DNA of 39,957 nt from contig CAYXEN010000017.1 of the NCBI GenBank assembly GCA_964464035.1, positions 1-39,957 of the forward strand, in the 5' to 3' direction. The notes beneath the pieces are model-generated. The model was not told the DNA's origin. It was given only the letters and a program-made list of their open reading frames with translations, and ran no database searches. Shown here piece after piece: positions 14,860 through 24,236 of the stretch. A program made the translations under genes and the position numbers. This DNA comes from CAYXEN01 sp964464035 (GTDB taxonomy: Bacteria; Krumholzibacteriota; Krumholzibacteriia; WVZY01). The stretch's first letter is position 1. Each line of letters starts with the position of its first letter.

Positions 14860-17800
14860 ATGAAGCTGAAGAGTTTGTATCTTGCTGCATTCGTATTGAC
14901 CGCGTGTTCAGGCGCCGTCCGCGGCGCCGTGCCGCCCGCCGGCTACCAGATAGTGAACCAGTCGCGGGCGGAATACGTGCTGGGCCCCGCCATCCTGGTC
15001 TCCTATTCCAATCCCGCGACGACGGTGGTTTCCCCGATATACGCCGTCCGGCTGTCTCCGGCCGGGACCGTGTTCTCGCCCGCTTTCATATTGCAGGGCG
15101 GCTCCGGTGACACGCTCTATTGCGGTTTCGTTCTCAAGAACGAAGGCAACGCGGTCGACTCCATCGCTCTCGACCATTCGGCCGTCCAGCCTTCCGCTTT
15201 CTTTCCCGAGGACGTCTTCTTTTTTCGTGACGTGAATTCCAACGGATCACCGGATCCCGGCGAGGGCGACCCCTCCCTTTTCGTTTTGGCGGCGGGCGAC
15301 AGCGTGGATTGCGACGTGGGGGTCGTGCTTCCGGACAGTTCGAGCGGCAGGGACGCTTACCAGAGAGTGGCGGCGACGTCCACGGGGGACCCATCGGTCG
15401 CCGACAGGAGCATGGTGAAGATATCGTTCGTCGATGCCTTGACCACGATGCTGTTCATCGGCCCGGACGGCAACCCCAAGGCCCTTCCGCTGGGAGAAGG
15501 CAGTGTCGACGACCGGACAAGGATCGTACCGCTCGCGTCGCAGACCTCGGTCGTCTTCACGAACGAGATTCTCAACGCCAATCCTATCGATGACATAGTG
15601 GAATTGAGCGTTCCCAAGGCGGTTTCGCTGGCGCCGGGCCTTACGCTGAGCATGCAGGACACTTCCGGCGCGCCGATACCCAGGTCGCCGCTCAACGGGG
15701 AAAACTATCTCCTCGGCGTGATCCCCGGCGGAGCCTCGCGCAAAGTGAAGATCGTGGTTTCGAGCGCAGGCGAACCGATTCATTCGTTGCTGGGAAGCAC
15801 ACTGTCGATACCGATCGAGGTCAGGTCTCTCGCGGACACCACCAGGACGAATTCCACGCTTGACGTGATAGATCTCGATGCATCTGCGGTCGCGCCCGCC
15901 GTCCTGGCGCTGGAGCAGACTTTCAGGCGAAGCTACGCGTCGGCGGGCGACATCGTGAGCCTGGTCGTCAAGGTAAAGAACATAAGCGACAGCGTGCGAG
16001 TCGACAGCGTGGTGGTCAGGGAATCCTACCAGAAGGCGCTCTCCTTCCTCGGCAGCCCGGATTTCAGCCCCGAAGGCGGCAGCCTCGTTTGGCCGCTGGG
16101 CGTGATCGGGCCGGGCGAGGAGCGGGTGACGAGCATAAGGTTCACCTGCAACGGCCGCGTGCTCAGGGGCAAGGCGAAGGCGATGGGTTCGGCGGACGGC
16201 GTGTCACAGTACGGCTATCCGGCCCATGCCGGCCCGGTGCTATCCATCCTGGCGATCGAGAACGACGTGTTCGCAGACGAGGGCATCGTTTTCGGCGACG
16301 TATTCATCGACGAGAACCGTAACGGCTCGCGCGACGAAGGCGAGGAAGGGGTTCCCGGAGCGACCATATACACGGAGAGCGGCGAGTACGTCTTCAGCGA
16401 CTCCCTGGGAAAGTTCACGTTGCCCCGCGTATTCGCCGGCTACAGGATCGTGCGGCTCGATCCCGCTTCTCTGCCGCCGGACCTGGAGATGATCCGGGGC
16501 CGCGACGCCCTGATGGGAAGCCCCGGTGCGAGAATGGTTCACCTGCTTGCGGGAGGCAACGCCGCCGTGTCCTTCGCCCTTCTCCGTAGAGAGAAGCCCG
16601 TGCGGCGCATCGTCGTCGCGAGGAGCGTGGATTGCCAGGAGAAGGTGAGTATCGCCAAGCGGTTCAAGTCGGTCGTCAGGGCTCTCACCGTTCCCAGTTC
16701 CCACTTCGAGATCGGAAAGGCTTACCTGAAAGACTCTCCCGTGGAGCGCCTTCGTGACGTGACGCCGTACATCATGTCCCACCCGGGTTGGCTCGTCTTC
16801 GTCGAGGGGCACACCGACAGCGTCCCGATTCACACGAAACGCTTTCCCTCGAACTACGAGCTCTCCGTGGCGCGGGCCGAGGCGGTCAAGCGTTTCCTGG
16901 CGGCGAACGGCGTCCCCGCAGAAAGAATAATCACGAGGGGATACGGTGAAAGCCGCCCGGCTGCATCCAACGCTACTCCGGAAGGAAGAAGGCTCAACCG
17001 CCGCGTGGAGGTCAACCTTCTTCCTCCCGGAGTCGATGTCGGCAGGTACGATTCACTCGAGCGGGTCGACCTCCGTTCGGACCTCCTGGACACCTTGCAA
17101 GTGAAGATCCTGTGGAACCTGGCGACCAATTCCGAGGATCGGTTCGATTGCTCGTTCGACCTGCAGGTTCCACCGGCGCTGGTCGTGGAGAGCGTGAGAG
17201 TCAGGCACGACGGCGGGGAGATCGCACGCGGCCCCGGCGGCGCGTGGAGCGTCGAGAATTTCACCAAGTCCTCGGGGATCGACGTCGAAATAGAGCTCCT
17301 GGCGGCCCGAGGGGATTCCAGTGCAATAGGAGACGTCCGAGGGGAACTGTTCCTTGCAAGAACGGGCGGCCGCGACCGCGTGGGCGGGGCGGTCGATAGC
17401 GAGCCCGCACCCGAGCGCGTGCAGTTGAGTCCCTTCGCGTGGGGCAACAGTCTCGACTCGACTCGAACGGGAACGATCGTGCAATGGAACGAGCACGTCA
17501 CGCCTCCCGCCCCGGCTGAGGTCGTCCGCAACCGAACCGCGGAGGAAGGGTCCGCGAAGGGCGCCGGGGAATCGCCGGTCGAAGAAGACCGGGCGACCGG
17601 TGCGCGGGGCGGAAGTGAAGACGCGCTGCGAAGAGGGCGCAAGGGCGTTGCCATCCTCCATCCGAGAGACGGGGCGGTCCTCTCGCGCAAGGATCGCTTG
17701 AGGGTCCAGGCGGTCGTCCCCCTCGGGAGCAGATACGAACTCGAGTGCAACGGCCGGGTCGTGCCCAAAGACCTCATCGGGGAGAAGAGGATCGATATCC

Positions 17801-20652
17801 CCGCCAGGGAGGAGAGGGCGACGTGGTACGGAGTGAAGCTCTCCGGGGGCTGGAACCGAATCGTTCTCAGGGCGAAAACGGCCGACGGAAGAGAACTCGC
17901 CGATTCGATCCGGGTGGCTCTCGCCGGAAAACCGGTGTCACTTGCGTGCACGACCGGCCGGATCCTCGTGCCCGCGGACGGGCGTTCGAGAGGTGTGGCG
18001 AGGTTCGCCGCGAGGGATCTCCACGATCTTCCGATAGTCGACGGGATGGAAGCGACGATAGTCGAAGGTGATTCGCTTGCAGCCGGCGAGGATGCGAGGC
18101 CGGATCGGAAGGGCTTCCAAGTGACGAGCAAGGACGGATATTTCGTCGTCGAGCTCAAGCCTTCACGCCGCACGGGAAGCAGGCGATTGTCGCTCGAGCT
18201 CGATGGAATCGTGTCGTCCTGCGTCGTCGCTTACGTTCCTCCCGGCCGATCGTTCTTCATGGCCGGCATAGCGCAGGCGCGCCTGGGCGCATTCAGCAAG
18301 TCCGGGCGCGGCGAGCCCGTCGGATTGGAAAACTTCCGGAACGGCTTCGGGCTCGAAGGAAATTCCAGGCTGTTCCTGCAAGGCAAGACGTACGGCGGCA
18401 TGAACCTCACCGTGCGCGTGGATTCGCGCAAGCGCTACAAGGACGAGCTCCTGAAGACGCTCAACCCTTCGCGCAGTTACTCATTCTACGGCGATGCATC
18501 GGAAGTCCATTACACGGCGCCGTCTCGGGGCGGCAATTACGTGGCCCTGGAGAAGGGGGAATCGTTCGTGCGCTACGGTGATTTCAAGACATCCTTCGAT
18601 CGCGGGGAGTTCCTGCGCTACCAGAGGGCGTTCACCGGCGTCGATGCGATGCTCCGCAACGGCGACAGGGTTTTCAAGGGGTTCCTCACGCAGACCGATT
18701 TCAGCACGTGGAAAGACGAGATCCCCGCGGACGGGACGAGCGGTTACTACTATCTTCGCAGGTCGCCCGTGGTGGAGAACTCGGAGCGCATCATCCTGGA
18801 GACGAGGGACAGGTATGCACACGAGAAAGTACTGGAAGTCACGCCGATGATCCAGAACCGGGACTACACGATCAACTACTTCGACGGGTCGATCCTGTTC
18901 AAAGAGCCGGTGAGCGCCACGGACGAGGATTTCAATCCCGTGTACATCGTGGCGATATACGAAGTGAGCGGCAGGGAGACCGGAGAAAAGGCGCACTACC
19001 TCTACGGCGCGAGCGGCAGCATGGCGAGGAAAGGTATCGGCGGGCTCCAGCTCACCGCGGTGGCGAGGGATGGATCGGGAAAGGGATACACTCTCTACGG
19101 CGCCAGGGGCGGCGTCGGCCGGGGCGGCCTCGGTATCGGCTTCGAGGTGGCGAGGAGCGAAGACGAAATCGCGGGAAAGGGGAACGCTTTCAAGGTGAGC
19201 GGCGACGCGAGCTCCGGGAGCGCGAAGTTATCGGCCTATTACCGGCGAATCGACGGTGATTTCTTGAACCCGTCCTTCACCGGCGCCGCGCGCGAGCTGG
19301 CGAGCATCAAGGCCGGATTCAAGGCCGAGGTGGGTCTCGGCGGGGACCTGAGCCTGCATTCCACGGGATACAAGCATACCTTCTTCGGAAGCGGAGAGAA
19401 GCGGGACAACGTCGATGCTTTCCTGGACTACAAGCACAAGGGGCTTCTCCTCGGCGCGGGAATGAGGAAGGCGGGGGAAAAGAGAAACTCCGCCTATCGC
19501 AGCGGGGTGTTGGCCGTTCTGCGCGGGGGAGTGGAGAAGAAGATCATGTCCTTCGAGAGCAGTTGGGAGAAGAACCTTGGAACCGAGTCCGTCGAAGATT
19601 ATCCCGACAGGTTGAGGAGCGTCCTGGCCTTCAAGCCGGTGGATCGGATACGAGTCGTCTTGAACCACGAGTATCTCACCTCGTCGTCCCGCGGGGCGAG
19701 TCACCAGGTTCAGGCCGGCGTCGAATCGAAGGTCGGGCGATCCGGCACGGCTTACGCCAAGTATTCCATGGACCGGACCGCATCGGACGAAAGGGTCGGC
19801 GCCGTCACCGGACTGAAACGCAAGTTCAAGCTGGCGAGAGACGTGTCGGCGGATTTCTCGATCGAGAATTTCAAGTCCCTTTCCTCCTCCAAGGGGAACG
19901 ACTATTTCGCGTTCCGCGCCGGGCTGGGAAAGCTGAAGAAGAATTCGCATCTGATCGAGGGCCAGTACGAATACCGGTGGCAAAGGCGTTCATCGAAGCA
20001 TCTGCTGCGCGTGAATTGCGTGGGGCAGTTCGGTGACGGCATGTCGCTGCTGCTCAAGAATGATTTTTCTTTCCTGGACAGCGATGCAGGCAAGGACGCG
20101 ATCAGCGCAAACGGAAGGATCGTCTTCGCCAGGCGTCCTTTGCGATCCAGGGTCCAGAGCATCTTCATGCTCAGAAACATGTATGATAGGTTCTCGCCGA
20201 TCGATCCCGAAGCGATCACATGGAAGATCGTATTCTCTTCGGACTTGAATGCGAAGCCCGTCACTCCGCTGGAAATAAGGTGCAAGTACGCCGTCAAGTA
20301 TGTCGAGGACTACGTGATGGGCCTATCCGAGAGCGGGCGCACGCAGCTGCTGCTGTCCCAGTTCATCTATAGATTCCTCGGGGTTTACGACGTGGATCTT
20401 TGGGGGCGCGTACTCGTCCAGTCGAGGGGAGGAGTCGGAACCGGTACGGGTCTCGAGGTGGGAAGACTTTTCATGCGTAGCATAAGGGTCGCGGCGGGCT
20501 ACAGCGTCAATGGTTTCGAAGATCGCGACATGGCCGAGAACGACGCATGGGCGAGAGGATTCGGTCTGAGAGTACAGCTGGTGTTGACGGAATCGCTCCT
20601 AGGCGAGCTGGGAGGCTTGGGGCGTCGCTCCCCCGTGGAGCAGGATCGTTAG
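14860..20652 (+). CDS. Giant outer-membrane protein: DUF11-like modules, SdrB-like domain, OmpA domain, beta-barrel; 1930 aa
   Basis: The N-terminus has a signal peptide with a possible lipobox (LTAC, Cys16). Residues 24-470 carry the operon's shared module (PAGYQIVNQSRAEY) and NEW3-like repeats. An SdrD_B-like domain (about 477-545) starts FGDVFIDENRNGSRDEGEEG, an Asp-rich calcium-type loop. An OmpA C-terminal domain (about 612-720) has GHTDSVP, NYELSVARAEAV and GRRLNRRVEV, which binds peptidoglycan. A charged linker and Ig-like domain (about 880-1140) are followed by about 780 residues of alternating beta-strands with YGDF motifs, read as an outer-membrane barrel. The ATG at 14860 has no Shine-Dalgarno; an in-frame GTG at 14821 with AGGGA upstream is an alternative. 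A scaffold or exporter for the neighbouring DUF11 proteins is inferred. Confidence 0.85.
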   Translation: MKLKSLYLAAFVLTACSGAVRGAVPPAGYQIVNQSRAEYVLGPAILVSYSNPATTVVSPIYAVRLSPAGTVFSPAFILQGGSGDTLYCGFVLKNEGNAVDSIALDHSAVQPSAFFPEDVFFFRDVNSNGSPDPGEGDPSLFVLAAGDSVDCDVGVVLPDSSSGRDAYQRVAATSTGDPSVADRSMVKISFVDALTTMLFIGPDGNPKALPLGEGSVDDRTRIVPLASQTSVVFTNEILNANPIDDIVELSVPKAVSLAPGLTLSMQDTSGAPIPRSPLNGENYLLGVIPGGASRKVKIVVSSAGEPIHSLLGSTLSIPIEVRSLADTTRTNSTLDVIDLDASAVAPAVLALEQTFRRSYASAGDIVSLVVKVKNISDSVRVDSVVVRESYQKALSFLGSPDFSPEGGSLVWPLGVIGPGEERVTSIRFTCNGRVLRGKAKAMGSADGVSQYGYPAHAGPVLSILAIENDVFADEGIVFGDVFIDENRNGSRDEGEEGVPGATIYTESGEYVFSDSLGKFTLPRVFAGYRIVRLDPASLPPDLEMIRGRDALMGSPGARMVHLLAGGNAAVSFALLRREKPVRRIVVARSVDCQEKVSIAKRFKSVVRALTVPSSHFEIGKAYLKDSPVERLRDVTPYIMSHPGWLVFVEGHTDSVPIHTKRFPSNYELSVARAEAVKRFLAANGVPAERIITRGYGESRPAASNATPEGRRLNRRVEVNLLPPGVDVGRYDSLERVDLRSDLLDTLQVKILWNLATNSEDRFDCSFDLQVPPALVVESVRVRHDGGEIARGPGGAWSVENFTKSSGIDVEIELLAARGDSSAIGDVRGELFLARTGGRDRVGGAVDSEPAPERVQLSPFAWGNSLDSTRTGTIVQWNEHVTPPAPAEVVRNRTAEEGSAKGAGESPVEEDRATGARGGSEDALRRGRKGVAILHPRDGAVLSRKDRLRVQAVVPLGSRYELECNGRVVPKDLIGEKRIDIPAREERATWYGVKLSGGWNRIVLRAKTADGRELADSIRVALAGKPVSLACTTGRILVPADGRSRGVARFAARDLHDLPIVDGMEATIVEGDSLAAGEDARPDRKGFQVTSKDGYFVVELKPSRRTGSRRLSLELDGIVSSCVVAYVPPGRSFFMAGIAQARLGAFSKSGRGEPVGLENFRNGFGLEGNSRLFLQGKTYGGMNLTVRVDSRKRYKDELLKTLNPSRSYSFYGDASEVHYTAPSRGGNYVALEKGESFVRYGDFKTSFDRGEFLRYQRAFTGVDAMLRNGDRVFKGFLTQTDFSTWKDEIPADGTSGYYYLRRSPVVENSERIILETRDRYAHEKVLEVTPMIQNRDYTINYFDGSILFKEPVSATDEDFNPVYIVAIYEVSGRETGEKAHYLYGASGSMARKGIGGLQLTAVARDGSGKGYTLYGARGGVGRGGLGIGFEVARSEDEIAGKGNAFKVSGDASSGSAKLSAYYRRIDGDFLNPSFTGAARELASIKAGFKAEVGLGGDLSLHSTGYKHTFFGSGEKRDNVDAFLDYKHKGLLLGAGMRKAGEKRNSAYRSGVLAVLRGGVEKKIMSFESSWEKNLGTESVEDYPDRLRSVLAFKPVDRIRVVLNHEYLTSSSRGASHQVQAGVESKVGRSGTAYAKYSMDRTASDERVGAVTGLKRKFKLARDVSADFSIENFKSLSSSKGNDYFAFRAGLGKLKKNSHLIEGQYEYRWQRRSSKHLLRVNCVGQFGDGMSLLLKNDFSFLDSDAGKDAISANGRIVFARRPLRSRVQSIFMLRNMYDRFSPIDPEAITWKIVFSSDLNAKPVTPLEIRCKYAVKYVEDYVMGLSESGRTQLLLSQFIYRFLGVYDVDLWGRVLVQSRGGVGTGTGLEVGRLFMRSIRVAAGYSVNGFEDRDMAENDAWARGFGLRVQLVLTESLLGELGGLGRRSPVEQDR

Positions 20653-20694
20653 AGAGAGGTTGCAGGCACCGTGCTTGAAGGAGACAACAGGCAG

Positions 20695-22542
20695 ATGAAT
20701 TCATCCAGGTCCGGATACGGCGCGATTCTCAGAGCGGCGGGATTGATTCTCGTCCTGCTCCTGTTCTCATCCTGCGTCGATCTCGTGATCGACGGATCGG
20801 GCCAGGGGCAGACGGCCCCCCTGGGAAGCGGCGGTGGAGGGCAATCCACGAGGAGCGTGGCGCCGGGTGATTCAGTGATCTTCACGGTCGATCTCATCAC
20901 GGACGTTCAAGGGGGAACGATGACTGTCGCATGGAACACCCCCGCCGGCTGGACCGTCACCTTCGACGGGGGGAGTTCTCCGCTGACTAATTATCCTCCC
21001 GGTACTTACGAACTCAGAGTTGTAGTCCCCGCCTCGGCGGCTGCCGGAACTTACGACATCGTGATCGATGCCTGGATAGAGGGTACGGCTTTCAACTATG
21101 ACAGTGTTCTCGGCAGGGTGATAGTCGTTCCTCCTTCGGTCGATGCGCTGATCGACGGAAACGGTGACAACGTCATCGGCCCCCCGGGATCGGGGGCCGG
21201 TGGAACCTCCACCAGGACGGGGCAGGCCGGCTCGAACGTGGACTTCACTCTCGAGATCCAGAACCAGGGCGTGCAGGCGGACAGCTACACGATCCAGTGG
21301 AACCAGATACCGATGTGGACGGCGACTCTCGACATGTCGCCTTCGCCGTTCGTGACCGGCGTCATAGATCCTGGAACGTCGGCTTTCTACACGTTCCGGG
21401 TGAACGTGCCGCCCGGGGAAGCTCCCGGGAATTACAGCTATATAATAGATGTTCTGTCCAACAGCGATCCCAGCACCGCGGAGAGCGTGGAAGCGGTGGT
21501 GACGGTCGTGCAGAACGAAGCATTGATCGAAGGCGTGGTTTTCGACGACGCCGATCACGACGGCGTCTTCGCCGCGGGTGAAGCCGGAATAGGCGGAGTC
21601 ACGGTGATCGAGAGCAACAGCGGTGCGACCATGCTCACGCGTGGTGACGGCACTTTTTCCATGTCGGTCGCCGGCGGCACCACGGTGAATATGATGGAGA
21701 AGAATCCTTCCGGCTACATATCCCTGAGTCCCGACGCGCTCGGTCCCTTTACTCTCATGGGCGGCGACACGCTGCGGATCTCTTTCGCCGACGTGCCGCC
21801 CATAGATCTTTCGGAGGGAAGCGTCATGACGGGACTTGCAGGGAGTTACGTCGATTTCCCCCACTCGGTCACGGCGGGAACCAAGGGAAGAGTGACGATA
21901 ACGGCCTCCAGTTCGACGGGCGCCGTGGTGATGCTGTTCCTGGACGCGGACGGCAACGGGGTCTTCTCAAGCGGGGACAGGAACTTCGTGCCGTCGGACG
22001 GGGACCTCGACCCGGCGGCGGGGCGCGATCGCGTCGATCTGCTGGTGAGGATCTTCGTTCCGGCGGATGCTCTGCCCGGTCGCTCGATCGATCTCGACGT
22101 GCATGCCGAGCAGGTGATCGAGGGAACCACGCTCACGTCGGTGGACGACGCCGCGGACGTCGTCGTGGTGGTGGGGAGCACTCTGGGCCGTCTCAAGCTC
22201 AGCAAGTCGACGGACAAGTCCTCGGCGCTGCCGGGCGAGGTGATAACTTATTCGATCGATTTCTTCAATGCGGGGACTGACACGATCCAGAACCTGGTGC
22301 TCCTGGATCCGGTCTCCCGGTTCGTGGACGTCGTCGCGGACGCGTTCGGGCCGGGCCTGGACGTCGAGTGGGCGAGACAGGGGGGCGCGGTGCAGTATCT
22401 CACGCTGGATCCGGGGGACGGCGACGAGTGCGAGTACATAGCAAACGAGAATCTTCTCAGGATCGAGTTCTCGAAGAGCACTCCGATCTTCATTCTTCCT
22501 GGAGAAAGAGGCACGGTGACTTATCGCGTGCGCGTGAAGTGA
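20695..22542 (+). CDS. Lipoprotein with tandem NEW3-like, SdrB-like and DUF11 modules, 615 aa
   Basis: Signal sequence ending LLLFSSC (Cys27) with Phe in place of the usual Leu at -3, so a lipoprotein is likely but not certain. Two tandem modules begin VIDGSGQGQ and LIDGNGDN and continue with PGDSVIFTVDL and GSNVDFTLEIQNQG, the same fold as in the 899-aa protein. An SdrD_B-like segment (VVFDDADHDGVFAAGEAG) and a further Asp-rich loop (FLDADGNGVFSSGDRN) follow. The C-terminus is a DUF11 domain (LSKSTDKSSALPGEVITYSI). The gene starts 42 bases after the barrel gene, with GAAGGAG upstream of the ATG; an in-frame GTG at 20671 is possible. Last gene of the operon. It could anchor or cap the surface structure; no catalytic motif is visible. 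Confidence 0.83.
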   Translation: MNSSRSGYGAILRAAGLILVLLLFSSCVDLVIDGSGQGQTAPLGSGGGGQSTRSVAPGDSVIFTVDLITDVQGGTMTVAWNTPAGWTVTFDGGSSPLTNYPPGTYELRVVVPASAAAGTYDIVIDAWIEGTAFNYDSVLGRVIVVPPSVDALIDGNGDNVIGPPGSGAGGTSTRTGQAGSNVDFTLEIQNQGVQADSYTIQWNQIPMWTATLDMSPSPFVTGVIDPGTSAFYTFRVNVPPGEAPGNYSYIIDVLSNSDPSTAESVEAVVTVVQNEALIEGVVFDDADHDGVFAAGEAGIGGVTVIESNSGATMLTRGDGTFSMSVAGGTTVNMMEKNPSGYISLSPDALGPFTLMGGDTLRISFADVPPIDLSEGSVMTGLAGSYVDFPHSVTAGTKGRVTITASSSTGAVVMLFLDADGNGVFSSGDRNFVPSDGDLDPAAGRDRVDLLVRIFVPADALPGRSIDLDVHAEQVIEGTTLTSVDDAADVVVVVGSTLGRLKLSKSTDKSSALPGEVITYSIDFFNAGTDTIQNLVLLDPVSRFVDVVADAFGPGLDVEWARQGGAVQYLTLDPGDGDECEYIANENLLRIEFSKSTPIFILPGERGTVTYRVRVK

Positions 22543-22554
22543 TGTGACGATGGG

Positions 22555-22570
22555 CCACCCGCTGCGTGGG
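22555..22570 (+). repeat. REP-like short repeat, copy 1
   Basis: CCACCCGCTGCGTGGG, recurring at 22736 and 22841 and, slightly changed, at 39657. CCAC and GTGG arms can pair. All copies lie between genes. Confidence 0.6.
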
Positions 22571-22735
22571 GGAGTGGCGCCGGCATGGGGGTCGACGGCG
22601 AGTTCCGCAGCGCGCCGGCGTGTTTGTCTCTTTGGCTGATCGAGGAGGATCTAATGCAGGCGCGCGAGGACTGTTTGAAGCCGGAGCGCCCCCATGCCGG
22701 TGCCACCAATGCTCAAAATGTAGTCTGTATCACCG

Positions 22736-22794
22736 CCACCCGCTGCCTGGGGCTCGTAGCCAGAGTGCCGCGGGTCCTGTCGGCGATCTCACCC
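22736..22794 (+). repeat. REP-like short repeat copy 2 plus a 31-base dispersed repeat
   Basis: CCACCCGCTGCCTGGG at 22736-22751 is followed by a 31-base block at 22764-22794 that is repeated exactly at 39631-39661, 17 kb away. CGGCGATC in it pairs with GATCGCCG at 22833-22840, so the region can fold. Confidence 0.7.
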
Positions 22795-22840
22795 CACCGT
22801 GCTCACTGTCGTTGCGCGCGGCGGGGGCCCCGGATCGCCG

Positions 22841-22856
22841 CCACCCGCTGCGTGGG
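22841..22856 (+). repeat. REP-like short repeat, copy 3
   Basis: CCACCCGCTGCGTGGG, identical to the copy at 22555-22570. The 445 bases from 22543 to 22987 hold these repeats and the promoter at 22897-22925 and no supportable gene. Confidence 0.6.
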
Positions 22857-22896
22857 TGCGCGATTGTGGGAGGCGTGAGCCCTTTTGCTAATTGGT

Positions 22897-22925
22897 TTGC
22901 CGCCAGCGGATTCTTTCAGTATATT
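22897..22925 (+). promoter_or_regulatory. Sigma-70-type promoter before the Mrp/ApbC gene
   Basis: TTGCCG (22897-22902), 17 bases, TATATT (22920-22925). The predicted start near 22932 gives a leader of about 55 bases to the ATG at 22988. Confidence 0.6.
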
Positions 22926-22987
22926 TCACTAATCCATATGACGATCATTCGCCCGCTCGCGCGGGCATAATTCGAAAGAAGGAAGAG

Positions 22988-24082
22988 ATGGATACGAGGA
23001 CACTGATACTGGAGAAGCTGAGATCCGTCGCCGACGCAGGCGGGCGAAGCGACGTCGTCGATCGAGGTCGAGTGGAGGAATTGACCGTCGAAGACGGCAA
23101 GGTGAAGCTGATTCTCAACCTGCCGACCGACGACAGGAGCGAGAAATTCCGCGTGGAGGACGAGTGCCGCGCAGCCGTGCAATCCGTCGCGGGTGTTTCA
23201 GACGTGATGGTCATCACCAGGGGGGCGAAGACGCTGGAACCAACCGAACAACCCCGGAATGAATCGATCGGGAGGCGGCAGGAGCACCCTGAGAATCCTT
23301 TCGACCTCCAGGCTCCCATACCCGGCGTAAAGAACATCGTCGCCGTGGCCAGCGGCAAAGGTGGGGTGGGCAAGTCGACAGTCTGTGTCAACCTCGCCCT
23401 TGCTCTCAGCCGAAAGGGGGCCAAGGTCGGATTGATGGACGCCGACATATACGGGCCCAGCCTGGGGGTTCTCCTCGGCGTGCGCGACAGGCCGAAGCCC
23501 GGCACCGACAAGGAGATCGCTCCCGTGGAACAGTCTGGTCTCAAGTTGATGTCGCTCGCTTTCCTGACCGATCCGGGTACTCCCGTGATCTGGCGGGGGC
23601 CGCTGGTCATGGGTGTCGTGAAGAAGTTCCTCCAGGACGTGGAATGGGGGCTACTCGACTACCTCGTGATCGATCTGCCCCCGGGAACCGGTGACGCGCA
23701 GCTCACGCTCGTCCAGACCGTGCCTTTGACGGCCGCGATAATCGTGACCACGCCCTCCGAGTTGGCGCTGGTGGACGCCGAGAAAGGCCTCAGGATGTTC
23801 CTCCAGCTCGATGTGCCCGTCCTGGGCATAGTGGAGAACATGAGCGGTTTCATCTGCCCTCATTGCGGCCGCAAGTCGGATATTTTCGGCGACGGTGACG
23901 AGGAAGCCTTGGGCAGGAGGCTCTCCGTGCCGCGCCTGGGCGACATCCCGCTCGATCCTTCGGTCCGCTCCAGCGGCGATTCGGGCAAGCCGATCGTCCT
24001 CTCGGACGAGAACTCGCCCGTGGCCCGGGCGTTCTTCGACCTGGCCGACAAGGTGATGGCGGATTGTCCCGCGGTGAAATGA
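22988..24082 (+). CDS. apbC: Mrp/ApbC-family Fe-S cluster carrier ATPase with N-terminal MIP18 (DUF59) domain, 364 aa
   Basis: A cytoplasmic P-loop NTPase that carries and delivers [4Fe-4S] clusters to apo-proteins. Residues 1-80 form a MIP18/DUF59 domain. The deviant Walker A GKGGVGKST (123-131) and DADIYGPS and DLPPGTGD motifs define the Mrp/NBP35 family. CPHC (Cys290, Cys293) is the cluster-binding pair at the dimer interface. Length is typical. AAGAAGGAAGAG precedes the ATG at 22988; upstream in-frame codons precede the predicted transcription start region and are not used. A NifU C-terminal-domain gene follows 154 bases later, consistent with a small Fe-S delivery group. Confidence 0.95.
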   Translation: MDTRTLILEKLRSVADAGGRSDVVDRGRVEELTVEDGKVKLILNLPTDDRSEKFRVEDECRAAVQSVAGVSDVMVITRGAKTLEPTEQPRNESIGRRQEHPENPFDLQAPIPGVKNIVAVASGKGGVGKSTVCVNLALALSRKGAKVGLMDADIYGPSLGVLLGVRDRPKPGTDKEIAPVEQSGLKLMSLAFLTDPGTPVIWRGPLVMGVVKKFLQDVEWGLLDYLVIDLPPGTGDAQLTLVQTVPLTAAIIVTTPSELALVDAEKGLRMFLQLDVPVLGIVENMSGFICPHCGRKSDIFGDGDEEALGRRLSVPRLGDIPLDPSVRSSGDSGKPIVLSDENSPVARAFFDLADKVMADCPAVK

Positions 24083-24236
24083 GTTTTCTCCCTGGACGTT
24101 CGAGTTGCAATTACTTATCATGAAAAGGGATTGCGGGCATTGATCCCGCCGGATGGGTGATTCGGAGAACGGGTGGCGTTTGTCTTGAAAAAGAGCGAAT
24201 GAAAAAGGCTGACCCGATCAGCCATGGAGGTAGAAC

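Noticed and set aside
24093..24112. Sigma-54-like match before the Nfu-type gene (TGGACG...TTGCA)
   Set aside because: GG and GC are separated by eleven bases, not ten, a spacing sigma-54 does not normally accept.
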